A stretch of DNA of 15,087 bases from SURF-24 sp964537965 (GTDB lineage Bacteria > Bacteroidota > Ignavibacteria > Ignavibacteriales > SURF-24), in NCBI GenBank assembly GCA_964537965.1, contig CAZIDB010000114.1:1-15087 (forward strand), in the 5' to 3' direction. The position numbers were made by a program, and so were the translations under genes. The notes under the pieces were generated by a model that saw nothing but the letters and a program-made list of their open reading frames with translations, ran no database searches and was not told the DNA's origin. Positions 7,744 through 14,755 of this stretch are shown one piece after another (position 1 is the stretch's first letter; each line of letters begins with the position of its first letter).

Positions 7744-9216
7744 TTAAATATCGAACCAGTGAGAACCTACCGAACCGGCTTCCGTATGAATGTTGTAAAA
7801 CTGGTTTTGAGTGATTAAGTATTTATAATCTTTTTCATATCTGTTGATATTTACTACTATATCGGTAATTGAATCAACAATGAAGTTAAGTTCTGCATCC
7901 GTAGTAGTGGGATGAATAGATAACCTTACCCAACCCGGTTTTGCAGACAAATCTCCATGATCAATTTGGTCCGTAATTTTTCTTGATAGCTGAGGTCCGA
8001 TGTGTAATAAATAATGTCCATATGTTCCGGCACAGGAACATCCGCCTCTAACCTGAATGCCATATAAATCATTAAGCAATTTTACAATAAGGTTATAATG
8101 TATTTTATCCACATAAAAGGAAATTATACCGAGACGCTTTTCAACATTATCTGCAAGTATATGAAGATTGGGAACATGCTTTAGTTTTTGAAATGCCATA
8201 TTAAGAAGGACTCCGTCTCTTTCAAGCATTTTATCAACGTTCATTTCATTTTTCAGATTTATACATAATGCCGCTTTAATTGTCTGAAGGAATCCGGGTG
8301 TACCACCGTCTTCTCTTGTTTCAATATCCCGTAAGAAGCGATACTTGCCCCAAGGGTTTGTCCAGTCAACTGTTCCCCCGCCAGGCTGATCGGGTGTTTC
8401 GCGGACATATAATTTCGAATCAAAAACAATTACACCGGGAGTTCCCGGGCCACCTAAAAACTTATGAGGCGAAAAGAAAACCGCATCAAGTTTTTTCATC
8501 GGGTCTTCCGGGTGCATATCAATTTTAACGTACGGAGCCGATGCTGCAAAATCTATAAAGCATACTCCGTCAAATTCATGCATCAGCTTCGCCATTTCAT
8601 AGAAAGGTGTTTGAATACCTGTTACATTTGAGCATGCTGAAAATGAACCTATTTTTATTTTCCTGTTTTTATATTTTAAAAGATGATGATGAAGCCTGTT
8701 CAAATCAACCAAGCCATTTGCATCAGGTTCAATAACAACTACATCGGCAAGAGTTAAAAGCCAGTTGGTATGGTTGGAATGATGCTCCATATGAGTGAGG
8801 AATACGACTGGTTTATCATGACCAGAAAGATTAATACAATCTCTAACCTGCTCAGGAACTGCAAGGCCAAGTATTCTAAGGAATTTATTAATAACGGTAG
8901 TCATTCCCGAACCGGCGGTTATTATAACATCATCCTGCCCGGCATTCACATGTTTTTTAATAAAATCATGAGCAGCATGGTATGCCTGCGTCATTGTTAA
9001 ACCTGTAATGGTAGATTCAGTATGAGTATTGCCAACATATGGTCCGAACCTTTCAAGCATAATTTTTTCTATTGGCGCATACAATCTTCCGCTGGCAATC
9101 CAGTCAGCATAAATAATTTTCTTCTCGCCGTAAGGAGAAGAAAAGTATTGGTTATATCCAACTATATTCTGACGAAATTTATCGAAGTATAATTCAAGAT
9201 TTTCCATTTTAACCAT
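7744..9216 (-). CDS. Class V aminotransferase-fold PLP enzyme (cysteine desulfurase-like)
   Basis: This 490-residue protein has the fold-type I layout of the NifS/SufS/CsdA superfamily. Visible are GNTHTEST near 62-69, the cofactor-loop AGSGMTTVINK at 101-111, His145 in MEHHSN, Asp222 in FIDFAASAPY, and the Schiff-base Lys252 in SPHKFLGGPGTPG. A RGGCSCAG segment (Cys393, Cys395) lies where desulfurases carry their loop cysteine, and GWVRLSIHPTTT follows near 428-438. At 490 residues it is longer than the roughly 400 of IscS or SufS, mainly through a C-terminal extension. It may be a desulfurase, a selenocysteine lyase or another beta- or gamma-eliminating enzyme; the substrate is not fixed by sequence. 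No suf or isc partners are adjacent, so it looks monocistronic. ATGs at 9216 and 9207 are both possible and neither has a strong Shine-Dalgarno. Confidence 0.88.
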   Translation of the reverse strand: MVKMENLELYFDKFRQNIVGYNQYFSSPYGEKKIIYADWIASGRLYAPIEKIMLERFGPYVGNTHTESTITGLTMTQAYHAAHDFIKKHVNAGQDDVIITAGSGMTTVINKFLRILGLAVPEQVRDCINLSGHDKPVVFLTHMEHHSNHTNWLLTLADVVVIEPDANGLVDLNRLHHHLLKYKNRKIKIGSFSACSNVTGIQTPFYEMAKLMHEFDGVCFIDFAASAPYVKIDMHPEDPMKKLDAVFFSPHKFLGGPGTPGVIVFDSKLYVRETPDQPGGGTVDWTNPWGKYRFLRDIETREDGGTPGFLQTIKAALCINLKNEMNVDKMLERDGVLLNMAFQKLKHVPNLHILADNVEKRLGIISFYVDKIHYNLIVKLLNDLYGIQVRGGCSCAGTYGHYLLHIGPQLSRKITDQIDHGDLSAKPGWVRLSIHPTTTDAELNFIVDSITDIVVNINRYEKDYKYLITQNQFYNIHTEAGSVGSHWFDI

Positions 9217-9251
9217 ACTAAAAAATTCTTAATTGCTTAATATCTGCGTAG

Positions 9252-9282
9252 AAAAATTAGTAAAGCAGCACTTCATTTCCAA
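9252..9282 (-). promoter_or_regulatory. Possible Bacteroidota-type promoter of the PLP enzyme
   Basis: On the minus strand TTGG (9279-9282) is followed after 19 bases by TAATTTTT (9252-9259). The latter is one mismatch from the Bacteroidota -7 consensus TAnnTTTG. Transcription would begin about 30 bases before the ATG at 9216. The sequence is AT-rich, so chance is a real alternative. Confidence 0.3.
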
Positions 9283-9398
9283 TTCAACATAAAGATTAAA
9301 AATTCCTGCAGGTAACATTAATTCACTTCAGTAAGTAACTAAAAACTTAATATTGAAAATTTTTTTTCGATAATTATTTAGAACATTTAAAGTGAGAA

Positions 9399-9701
9399 AT
9401 GAAAAAACAAAATTGCTGGGAATTTTATAAGTGCGGACGGGAACTTGGCGGGTTTAATGCAACTCATCTTGGCACCTGCCCTGCTTCGTTTGAAATTAAG
9501 ACAAATAAATTCAACGGGGCAGAAAACGGCGGAAGAAACTGCTGGGCAATTGCAGGCACTTTTTGCAAAGAGAAAACATCCGGAATATTTGCGCGTGAAT
9601 CAGGGAGCTGTTTAAAATGTGAGTTTTATAAAAAGGTAATGTTCGAAGAAGGAGCAAGCTTATATTCTTCAAAGTTTATTCTTAAAACCTGTTCTGTATA
9701 A
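9399..9701 (+). CDS. Small two-CW domain cysteine-rich protein
   Basis: This 100-residue protein has eight cysteines: 6, 12, 27, 48, 56, 71, 74 and 98. The pattern CWEFYKCG, then CPA, then GGRNCWAIAGTFC, then CLKCEFYKKVMFEEG fits what I know as the two-CW domain, a small module found alone or fused to bacterial sensor proteins. The clustered cysteines, with a CxxC at 71-74, suggest a bound metal or Fe-S centre and perhaps a redox or sensing role; that is inference. No signal peptide or membrane segment is seen, so it is probably cytoplasmic. The gene is divergent from the PLP enzyme and convergent with the J-protein gene. A weak GTGAG lies close to the ATG. The residues after 86 are outside the conserved pattern. 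Confidence 0.85.
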   Translation: MKKQNCWEFYKCGRELGGFNATHLGTCPASFEIKTNKFNGAENGGRNCWAIAGTFCKEKTSGIFARESGSCLKCEFYKKVMFEEGASLYSSKFILKTCSV

Positions 9702-9727
9702 TCACGCTAACACCCAACATTACTTTC

Positions 9728-10639
9728 CTACCTACGTATTGAAGCAAGTTGCGTAAACAACTTAATTTCTTCACCGGTTAAGTCTTTAGGAAGCACAACA
9801 TTAATTCTTACAAAGAAATCTCCGCGTAGACTTGTATTACCATAATGTCTCATCCCCATTCCTTTAATCCTAAGAATTTTTCCGCTGTCTGTACCGGCAG
9901 GAATATTAATCTTAATGGTTTTCCTGTCTATTGTTTGAATCTGTTTTGATCCGCCCAGAACTGCGGTATAAAGATCAACATTCAGATTTGCATATACATC
10001 ATTTTCTTTTCTTTCAAAAAATGAATTTGGGAAAAGGTTTACGGTAATGTACAAATCGCCGCGTTCAGCATGGCCTACACCGGAAGCACCCTGATTTCTT
10101 AATCTTAGTCTCTTACCATGTTCAACGCCGGGATTTATTTTTAGTTTCAAAGTCCGCCCGTCAACCGTAACCTGCCTTTCTGTTCCGTTAAAAGCTTCTT
10201 CAAGTGAAATATTTACAGAGGCTTCATAATCAGCGCCCTTCCGACTTCTTGATTTGCCTGCTCTTTGGGTTTGCCCGCCCATAAAACCTTCAAATATTTC
10301 TCCAAAACTAAAATCGTTGAATATATCTTTGAATGAACCCGAATAAGCAGACTTATTCCGTTGGGATGAATAACTCTTAAACCAATTGTCAAAATCAGAA
10401 CCGGCAGACTGCGAGTTGTTCCAGTTACTTCCGAACCTATCATATTTACTACGTTTCTCTTTATCGCTTAATACTTCATTTGCTTCGTTTATCTCTTTAA
10501 ATTTTTCTTCAGCGTGTTTATTGCCGGGATTTTTATCCGGATGATATTTTTTTGCAAGCTTGCGGAAAGCTTTTTTAATTTCATCTTCCGTAGCATTTTT
10601 ATTTACACCAAGAATTTTATAATAATCTTTGAAGTGCAT
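9728..10639 (-). CDS. J-domain co-chaperone of the CbpA type (DnaJ without zinc finger)
   Basis: This 303-residue protein begins with a complete J domain (1-70) containing HPD at 33-35. That motif stimulates the ATPase of a DnaK/Hsp70 partner. A Ser/Phe/Gly-rich linker (about 71-130) follows, then two C-terminal substrate-binding beta domains (about 136-205 and 210-290) with GVEHGKRLRLRNQG and IPAGTDSGKILRIKGMG. The four CxxCxGxG repeats of true DnaJ are absent, and there is no cysteine at all. It is therefore a class B J-protein like E. coli CbpA, and full length for that class. CAGG lies shortly before the ATG. No dnaK, grpE, cbpM or hrcA gene is adjacent, and no CIRCE-type heat-shock operator was seen. 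The partner Hsp70 must be encoded elsewhere. Confidence 0.92.
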   Translation of the reverse strand: MHFKDYYKILGVNKNATEDEIKKAFRKLAKKYHPDKNPGNKHAEEKFKEINEANEVLSDKEKRSKYDRFGSNWNNSQSAGSDFDNWFKSYSSQRNKSAYSGSFKDIFNDFSFGEIFEGFMGGQTQRAGKSRSRKGADYEASVNISLEEAFNGTERQVTVDGRTLKLKINPGVEHGKRLRLRNQGASGVGHAERGDLYITVNLFPNSFFERKENDVYANLNVDLYTAVLGGSKQIQTIDRKTIKINIPAGTDSGKILRIKGMGMRHYGNTSLRGDFFVRINVVLPKDLTGEEIKLFTQLASIRR

Positions 10640-10809
10640 ACAACAACCTGTTTATTAAACTATTAAGAAATAATACAGCACTGCTGCCCAAAATAAAATT
10701 AAAAGTTGATAAATGATTCAAAAAGAATCTACAATGAACAGAATAATTTCATTTTCAAAATCTATCCATTTCTGTTTTGCTTTGTAGAGTAAACAACAGT
10801 ATTTTTAAT

Positions 10810-10836
10810 GTACTTTTCTTAACGTAAGAAAAGTAC
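10810..10836. repeat. 12-bp perfect inverted repeat with 3-base loop
   Basis: GTACTTTTCTTA pairs perfectly with TAAGAAAAGTAC around ACG. It is the strongest single hairpin in the window. It overlaps the left copy of the TTTTAATGTACT direct repeat. Confidence 0.75.
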
Positions 10837-10862
10837 CAAAAGAAACATGCACTTTAAAATAA

Positions 10863-10877
10863 TCCGCCTTTGGCGGA
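10863..10877. repeat. GC-rich 6-bp hairpin
   Basis: TCCGCC-TTT-GGCGGA is a perfect, GC-rich stem in an otherwise AT-rich gap. A T-tract that would make it a clear terminator is missing on both sides. Confidence 0.65.
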
Positions 10878-10879
10878 CT

Positions 10880-10975
10880 AAAATTATCCTTCGTTCCGTT
10901 ACAGAAAAAGAACTCCCCCGATAAAATCGGGGTCAAACAACTTTTTCTGCTTAACACTACACTACGGATAATTTT
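10880..10975. repeat. Three nested helices forming one long stem-loop
   Basis: The outer helix pairs AAAATTATCC (10880-10889) with GGATAATTTT (10966-10975), 10 bp. Inside it CAGAAAAAG (10902-10910) pairs with CTTTTTCTG (10941-10949), 9 bp. Innermost, CCCCGAT (10916-10922) pairs with ATCGGGG (10926-10932) around AAA. Together they would fold into one interrupted stem on either strand. A run of T follows the outer helix on the plus strand. Confidence 0.65.
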
Positions 10976-11013
10976 TTAACGAATTTCTTTTAATGTACTC
11001 GACTTTTATATAA

Positions 11014-11021
11014 TAATTTTG
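11014..11021 (+). promoter_or_regulatory. Bacteroidota-type -7 promoter element for the aminopeptidase
   Basis: TAATTTTG matches the TAnnTTTG consensus exactly. Transcription would start near 11028, leaving a leader of about 118 bases before the preferred ATG at 11146. No clear TTTG -33 box is seen; the expected place overlaps the right copy of the TTTTAATGTACT repeat. Confidence 0.4.
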
Positions 11022-11145
11022 AACAAATGTAAAACACATAATGAACTTAACAGTACAGCACAAATATCATAAATTTTTATTGGATTTAAACATTCCATTT
11101 ACTAAATATGATTCCATATTTATTAAAAAGTTGCCGGGACAAATA

Positions 11146-12579
11146 ATGACTACTAAAAATGCAGTTGTAAAATTACTCCTGATGTTATCTTTCCTGCCTC
11201 TTACTATTCAACTAAACGCACAAACTTTTAGAAGCGATATTTTCAAGGAAAGAAGAAGCCGTCTGCTTAAATCAATTGAAGACAGCAGCATTGCAATTTT
11301 TAACAGTGCAAAGACAGCAACAAGAAACGGAGATGTTGATTATAAGTACAGGCAGAATAGTAACTTTTATTACCTGACAGGTTTTGAAGAACCCGGTTCG
11401 GCTTTTATACTGCTTCCTTCTGATAATAAAAAATTTGTGATGTTCGTAAGACAGAGCAATATATTAATGGAATCCTGGACAGGTAAGCGCGCAGGATTTA
11501 ACGGGGCAATAAAAACTTACGGGGCAGATACGGCTTACGGAATCGGTTTGTTCGGTAAAATGCTTACCAAAAGTCTGAATGGTAAAAAGAAAATTTATCT
11601 TGATACCGAAGATAAAGACCTGGTTAAACTTGTTGATAGCTTGTATAAAAAGGCGAATGAAAATTCTGTTAAACAGAATATAAATGTTAATGACATTGTA
11701 AATGAAATGAGACTTATTAAGGACGACTTTGAGATTGACCTGATGAGAAAAGCCTGCGAAATTACAAGCGATGCGTTATTAAATGCATATAAGATTACGA
11801 AGCCGGGATTATTTGAATATGAAATTCAGGCAGCCATTGAATATGTATATACAAAAAGTGGTTCGGGTTACCCGGCATTTGCTTCTATTGTTGGCGCGGG
11901 AGAAAATTCCACGGTTATTCATTATGAAGAGAATAATAAAATTGTTGAAGACGGTGATATGATAGTAATGGATGTTGGCGCCGAATATAAAAATTATGCT
12001 TCGGATATTACACGTTCAATTCCTGCAAACGGAAAATTTTCCAATGAACAGAAATTAATTTATGATATTGTTCTGAAAGCATTGAAGGAAACAACTACGC
12101 TTGTAAAACCAGGCATAGGTTTAAATGAATTACAGCAGTACACAAGCAAGGTTATTACAGATGGACTGCTTGAACTTGGACTTATAACCGACAAAGAAAA
12201 GAACTGGCAGACAAATATCTGGATGCCGCACGGTACAAGTCATTGGGTTGGATTGGATGTTCACGATGTTGGCGATTTAAAATATATGGACAAAAAGGGC
12301 AGACTGCTTGAACCGGGAATGGTTCTTACAGTTGAGCCGGGTATTTATGTAAATAAAAATACTTTTAACCACTTAAAAGATGCGTACGGATTCCAGGTTC
12401 CTGCAGATGAAATAAAATTATTTACTGAAAAAGTGAAAGATAATGTTGATAAATTTGCAAACATCGGAATCAGGATTGAAGACACAATCCTTGTTACCAG
12501 TAATGGTTGTGAAGTTCTTTCCAAAAATGCCCCAAAGAAAATTGAAGACATAGAAAAAATAATGACTGAAAAAAAATAA
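11146..12579 (+). CDS. Exported Xaa-Pro aminopeptidase (aminopeptidase P, M24B)
   Basis: This 477-residue metallopeptidase removes an N-terminal residue that precedes proline. A signal peptide is evident (MTTKN, hydrophobic VVKLLLMLSFLPLTIQL, likely cleavage NA|QTF), so the enzyme should act in the periplasm or outside. The AMP_N domain (about 27-170, with YRQNSNFYYLTGFEEPGS) precedes the pita-bread catalytic domain. Both metals can be liganded: Asp276, Asp287, His366, Glu397 and Glu445, with auxiliary His362 and His373 in PHGTSHWVGLDVHD, as in E. coli PepP. The frame opens at an ATG at 11041, which would add 35 residues before the signal peptide and make it internal. I therefore choose the ATG at 11146, although no strong Shine-Dalgarno marks it. 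It likely recycles peptides from extracellular protein. It ends five bases from the convergent TPR kinase stop. Confidence 0.9.
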   Translation: MTTKNAVVKLLLMLSFLPLTIQLNAQTFRSDIFKERRSRLLKSIEDSSIAIFNSAKTATRNGDVDYKYRQNSNFYYLTGFEEPGSAFILLPSDNKKFVMFVRQSNILMESWTGKRAGFNGAIKTYGADTAYGIGLFGKMLTKSLNGKKKIYLDTEDKDLVKLVDSLYKKANENSVKQNINVNDIVNEMRLIKDDFEIDLMRKACEITSDALLNAYKITKPGLFEYEIQAAIEYVYTKSGSGYPAFASIVGAGENSTVIHYEENNKIVEDGDMIVMDVGAEYKNYASDITRSIPANGKFSNEQKLIYDIVLKALKETTTLVKPGIGLNELQQYTSKVITDGLLELGLITDKEKNWQTNIWMPHGTSHWVGLDVHDVGDLKYMDKKGRLLEPGMVLTVEPGIYVNKNTFNHLKDAYGFQVPADEIKLFTEKVKDNVDKFANIGIRIEDTILVTSNGCEVLSKNAPKKIEDIEKIMTEKK

Positions 12580-12584
12580 GTCGT

Positions 12585-14621
12585 TTAAATTTGTTTGGGA
12601 TGAATATGCTGGCTAAAGGTAAATGTACTTCCTTTCCCCAATTCGCTGTTAGCCCAAATATGTCCGTCGCTTTTTTCTATCATCTCTTTACAGAGGATTA
12701 ATCCAAGCCCGGTACCGCTTTCATTATCCGTACCGTTTGTTGATACAACTTCATTTGTAAATAATCTGTTAAGCTGTAATTCCGGAATGCCAACGCCTGT
12801 ATCAGATATACTTATTTCAACAAAACCATCTGTAGTTCCGGAAACAATTTTAACTCTTCCGCCGGGATTTGAAAATTTAATTGCGTTTGAAATAATGTTT
12901 CTTAGTACAAGATTTAATGCAAGCCTGTCAGAAAAAATTAACTGATTCTTTTGCACTTCGTTGATTATGCTTATCCCCTTTAGCTTTGCATTTTCATTTA
13001 AAACATGAATAACATTATCAAGCACCTCATTTATTTCAAATTGCTCCAAGCTAAGTTCAAATACTCCACGGTTAACTCTTGACCATTGCAATAAATTCTC
13101 CAGGAGATTATAAAGGTTGCGGGATGAAAGATAGATTGAATCTATAAATTTTTTCAGCTCTTCTTTTGAAAGATTATCAAGTTCTGCTTTTATTACTTCG
13201 GAAAAACCCAGCAGGGCTGTAAATGGTGTTCTTAAATCGTGAGCAATAATACTAAACACTTTATCTTTTTCAGTATTCAGTTGAGTCAGTTGGTTATTTA
13301 GTTTTTCAAGTTTTTCCTTTTGCTCCGTAATAAGGTTATTCTTTTTAATAACATTTCTGTGGGCATTTCTTTTAATAAGATAGCTGATTAATCCTACTAC
13401 CAATAAAATCGAGATCAATATAATTACAAATACCAGGTAAGTTTGCTGAGTTTTCTCAAGGTTATAATTCTCATTCAGCAGGTCTAATTGCTTTTGTTTG
13501 CCGGCAGTTTCAATTTTAAGTTGCAATTCTTTTTCGAAATCATGTCTGTTCAGGTTGTTTAAAGAATCAGAAGCTGTATATAATTCCTTATAATACTCCA
13601 AAGCATTTTTATAATCCTTATTTGATTCGTATGCTCCGATTATTTTTTTTAATACAGCAACCGTACCTCTTAAATCATTTATCTCCTTTCTAATCTTAAG
13701 TGATTCAAAGTAATATTTCATTCCAACTTCATTTTGATTCTGCAGGATATAAGTCGCTCCCAGGTCAGAATATAAACTGCCCACACCTTTTCTATCGCCA
13801 TATTTTTCTCTAAGTGCAATTGCCTCTTCAATTGCCTGAAGTGATTTCTGCAGTTCACCTGTAGACCTGTAAAAAATTCCCAGGTTATGGTAAATTGCCG
13901 AGGCCTCAACAGCATCGCCAAGTTCATTCCTCAATTCAAGAGCTTTATAGTTATAATCAATGGCTTTTTTATAATCATTTTTTACAGCGTACACATAACC
14001 AAGATGTTCATAGGCAAGAGAAGTTCCTTCCTTATCATCAATAGATATTGTAATCACTAAAGCCTGCTGGCAATAGTCTAACGCTTTCTCATAGTTTTTC
14101 TGGATATAACTCAGGATGCCAAGATAATTATAAGCAGTAGCAAGATTCTTTTTGTCTTTATTTTCCCTTGAAAGATTTAAGGCATTTATGTGATAATCTG
14201 CGGCAACGGTAAAACGTCCGGCAATCATATAAGCAAGTCCAAGATAATTGTAGGTTTCGGATATTAATTTTTTATCAGAAACAAGTTTTAGCAAAGGATT
14301 AACTCTTTCAAGCGTTTCAATTGTTTTGTTTGTTTCATGCAGCGCCATATAAATTCTGCCAAGCCCGTTTAAAAGCTTAACTTTACCTTCGGCATAATTT
14401 AATTTCTCCGCCTCTTTAATTCCATTCTCGGCCCAGCTTTTTCCTTCCAAAGGTTTAGAGATTGAGTAGAAGAGAACAAGATCTGAAATAGCATCAATTC
14501 TGTCTTTGCCTTTGGCTTTATCAATTGCAGAGAGCAAAGAGCCTTCCTTGTCCAAAGCGAAATTTATAGTTACACAAAAAGTGATTATGACTGCAAGAAC
14601 GAATAAAATTTTAGATTGCAT
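12585..14621 (-). CDS. Membrane sensor histidine kinase with TPR sensor domain
   Basis: This 678-residue protein starts with a signal peptide or first membrane segment (1-23). Next come about seven helical TPR units at a strict 40-residue spacing, with core motifs such as YNYLGLAY, YEHLGYVY and YHNLGIFY starting near 84, 124, 164, 204, 244, 284 and 324. A coiled stretch (about 355-392), one transmembrane helix (about 394-416) and a second coiled coil lead to the kinase. His461 lies in IIAHDLRTPF. The ATPase domain has NIISNAIKF (Asn579), DTGVGIP and GTGLGL. The topology places the TPR array in the periplasm as a protein- or peptide-sensing domain. There is no receiver domain and no response regulator next to it in the window, so its partner is unknown. 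No clear Shine-Dalgarno precedes the ATG. Confidence 0.92.
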   Translation of the reverse strand: MQSKILFVLAVIITFCVTINFALDKEGSLLSAIDKAKGKDRIDAISDLVLFYSISKPLEGKSWAENGIKEAEKLNYAEGKVKLLNGLGRIYMALHETNKTIETLERVNPLLKLVSDKKLISETYNYLGLAYMIAGRFTVAADYHINALNLSRENKDKKNLATAYNYLGILSYIQKNYEKALDYCQQALVITISIDDKEGTSLAYEHLGYVYAVKNDYKKAIDYNYKALELRNELGDAVEASAIYHNLGIFYRSTGELQKSLQAIEEAIALREKYGDRKGVGSLYSDLGATYILQNQNEVGMKYYFESLKIRKEINDLRGTVAVLKKIIGAYESNKDYKNALEYYKELYTASDSLNNLNRHDFEKELQLKIETAGKQKQLDLLNENYNLEKTQQTYLVFVIILISILLVVGLISYLIKRNAHRNVIKKNNLITEQKEKLEKLNNQLTQLNTEKDKVFSIIAHDLRTPFTALLGFSEVIKAELDNLSKEELKKFIDSIYLSSRNLYNLLENLLQWSRVNRGVFELSLEQFEINEVLDNVIHVLNENAKLKGISIINEVQKNQLIFSDRLALNLVLRNIISNAIKFSNPGGRVKIVSGTTDGFVEISISDTGVGIPELQLNRLFTNEVVSTNGTDNESGTGLGLILCKEMIEKSDGHIWANSELGKGSTFTFSQHIHPKQI

Positions 14622-14742
14622 ATGCTTTAAGAATAATTTGGTTACAAGTTTATATATAACTTTCTAAAAATCCAACGAATGTCTTTACTTTCTTGTCCTG
14701 TTATTGTAAACTTATTATCGATAAAACAGGATTACTTTTAAC

Positions 14743-14749
14743 AGGAAAG
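14743..14749 (+). promoter_or_regulatory. Shine-Dalgarno of the ABC transporter ATPase
   Basis: AGGAAAG ends six bases before the ATG at 14756 and supports that start. The 134-base divergent region to the TPR kinase also contains TTTG (14637-14640) followed after 16 bases by TAACTTTC (14657-14664), a weak plus-strand promoter candidate. Confidence 0.6.
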
Positions 14750-14755
14750 TTTCTA

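Larger units (their letters stand above)
10803..10999. repeat. Dense nested inverted-repeat element bounded by 12-bp direct repeats
   Basis: This 197-base segment fills most of the gap between the divergent J-protein and aminopeptidase genes. Identical copies of TTTTAATGTACT lie at 10803-10814 and 10988-10999. Between and overlapping them are five perfect inverted repeats, listed as separate entries. No reading frame of note is present. Its position upstream of two divergent genes means it is not a simple terminator for either. It may be a non-autonomous palindromic mobile element or REP/MITE-like dispersed repeat, or a structured RNA. The flank at 10640-10802 shows only a weak CAGCACTGCTG palindrome at 10676-10686 and a GATTC/GAATC pair at 10715-10729. 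Confidence 0.6.

Noticed and set aside
9305..9312. CCTGCAGG palindrome in the gap before the two-CW gene
   Set aside because: It is only 8 bp, and a similar CTGCAGG string occurs by chance in coding sequence near 3695, so there is no reason to call it an operator.
10863..10877. TCCGCC/GGCGGA hairpin as a transcription terminator
   Set aside because: No T-tract follows on either strand, and both neighbouring genes begin rather than end at this gap.
11041..11145. Aminopeptidase starting at the ATG at 11041
   Set aside because: It would place 35 residues ahead of a clear signal peptide, and the start would lie only about 13 bases from the predicted transcription start.
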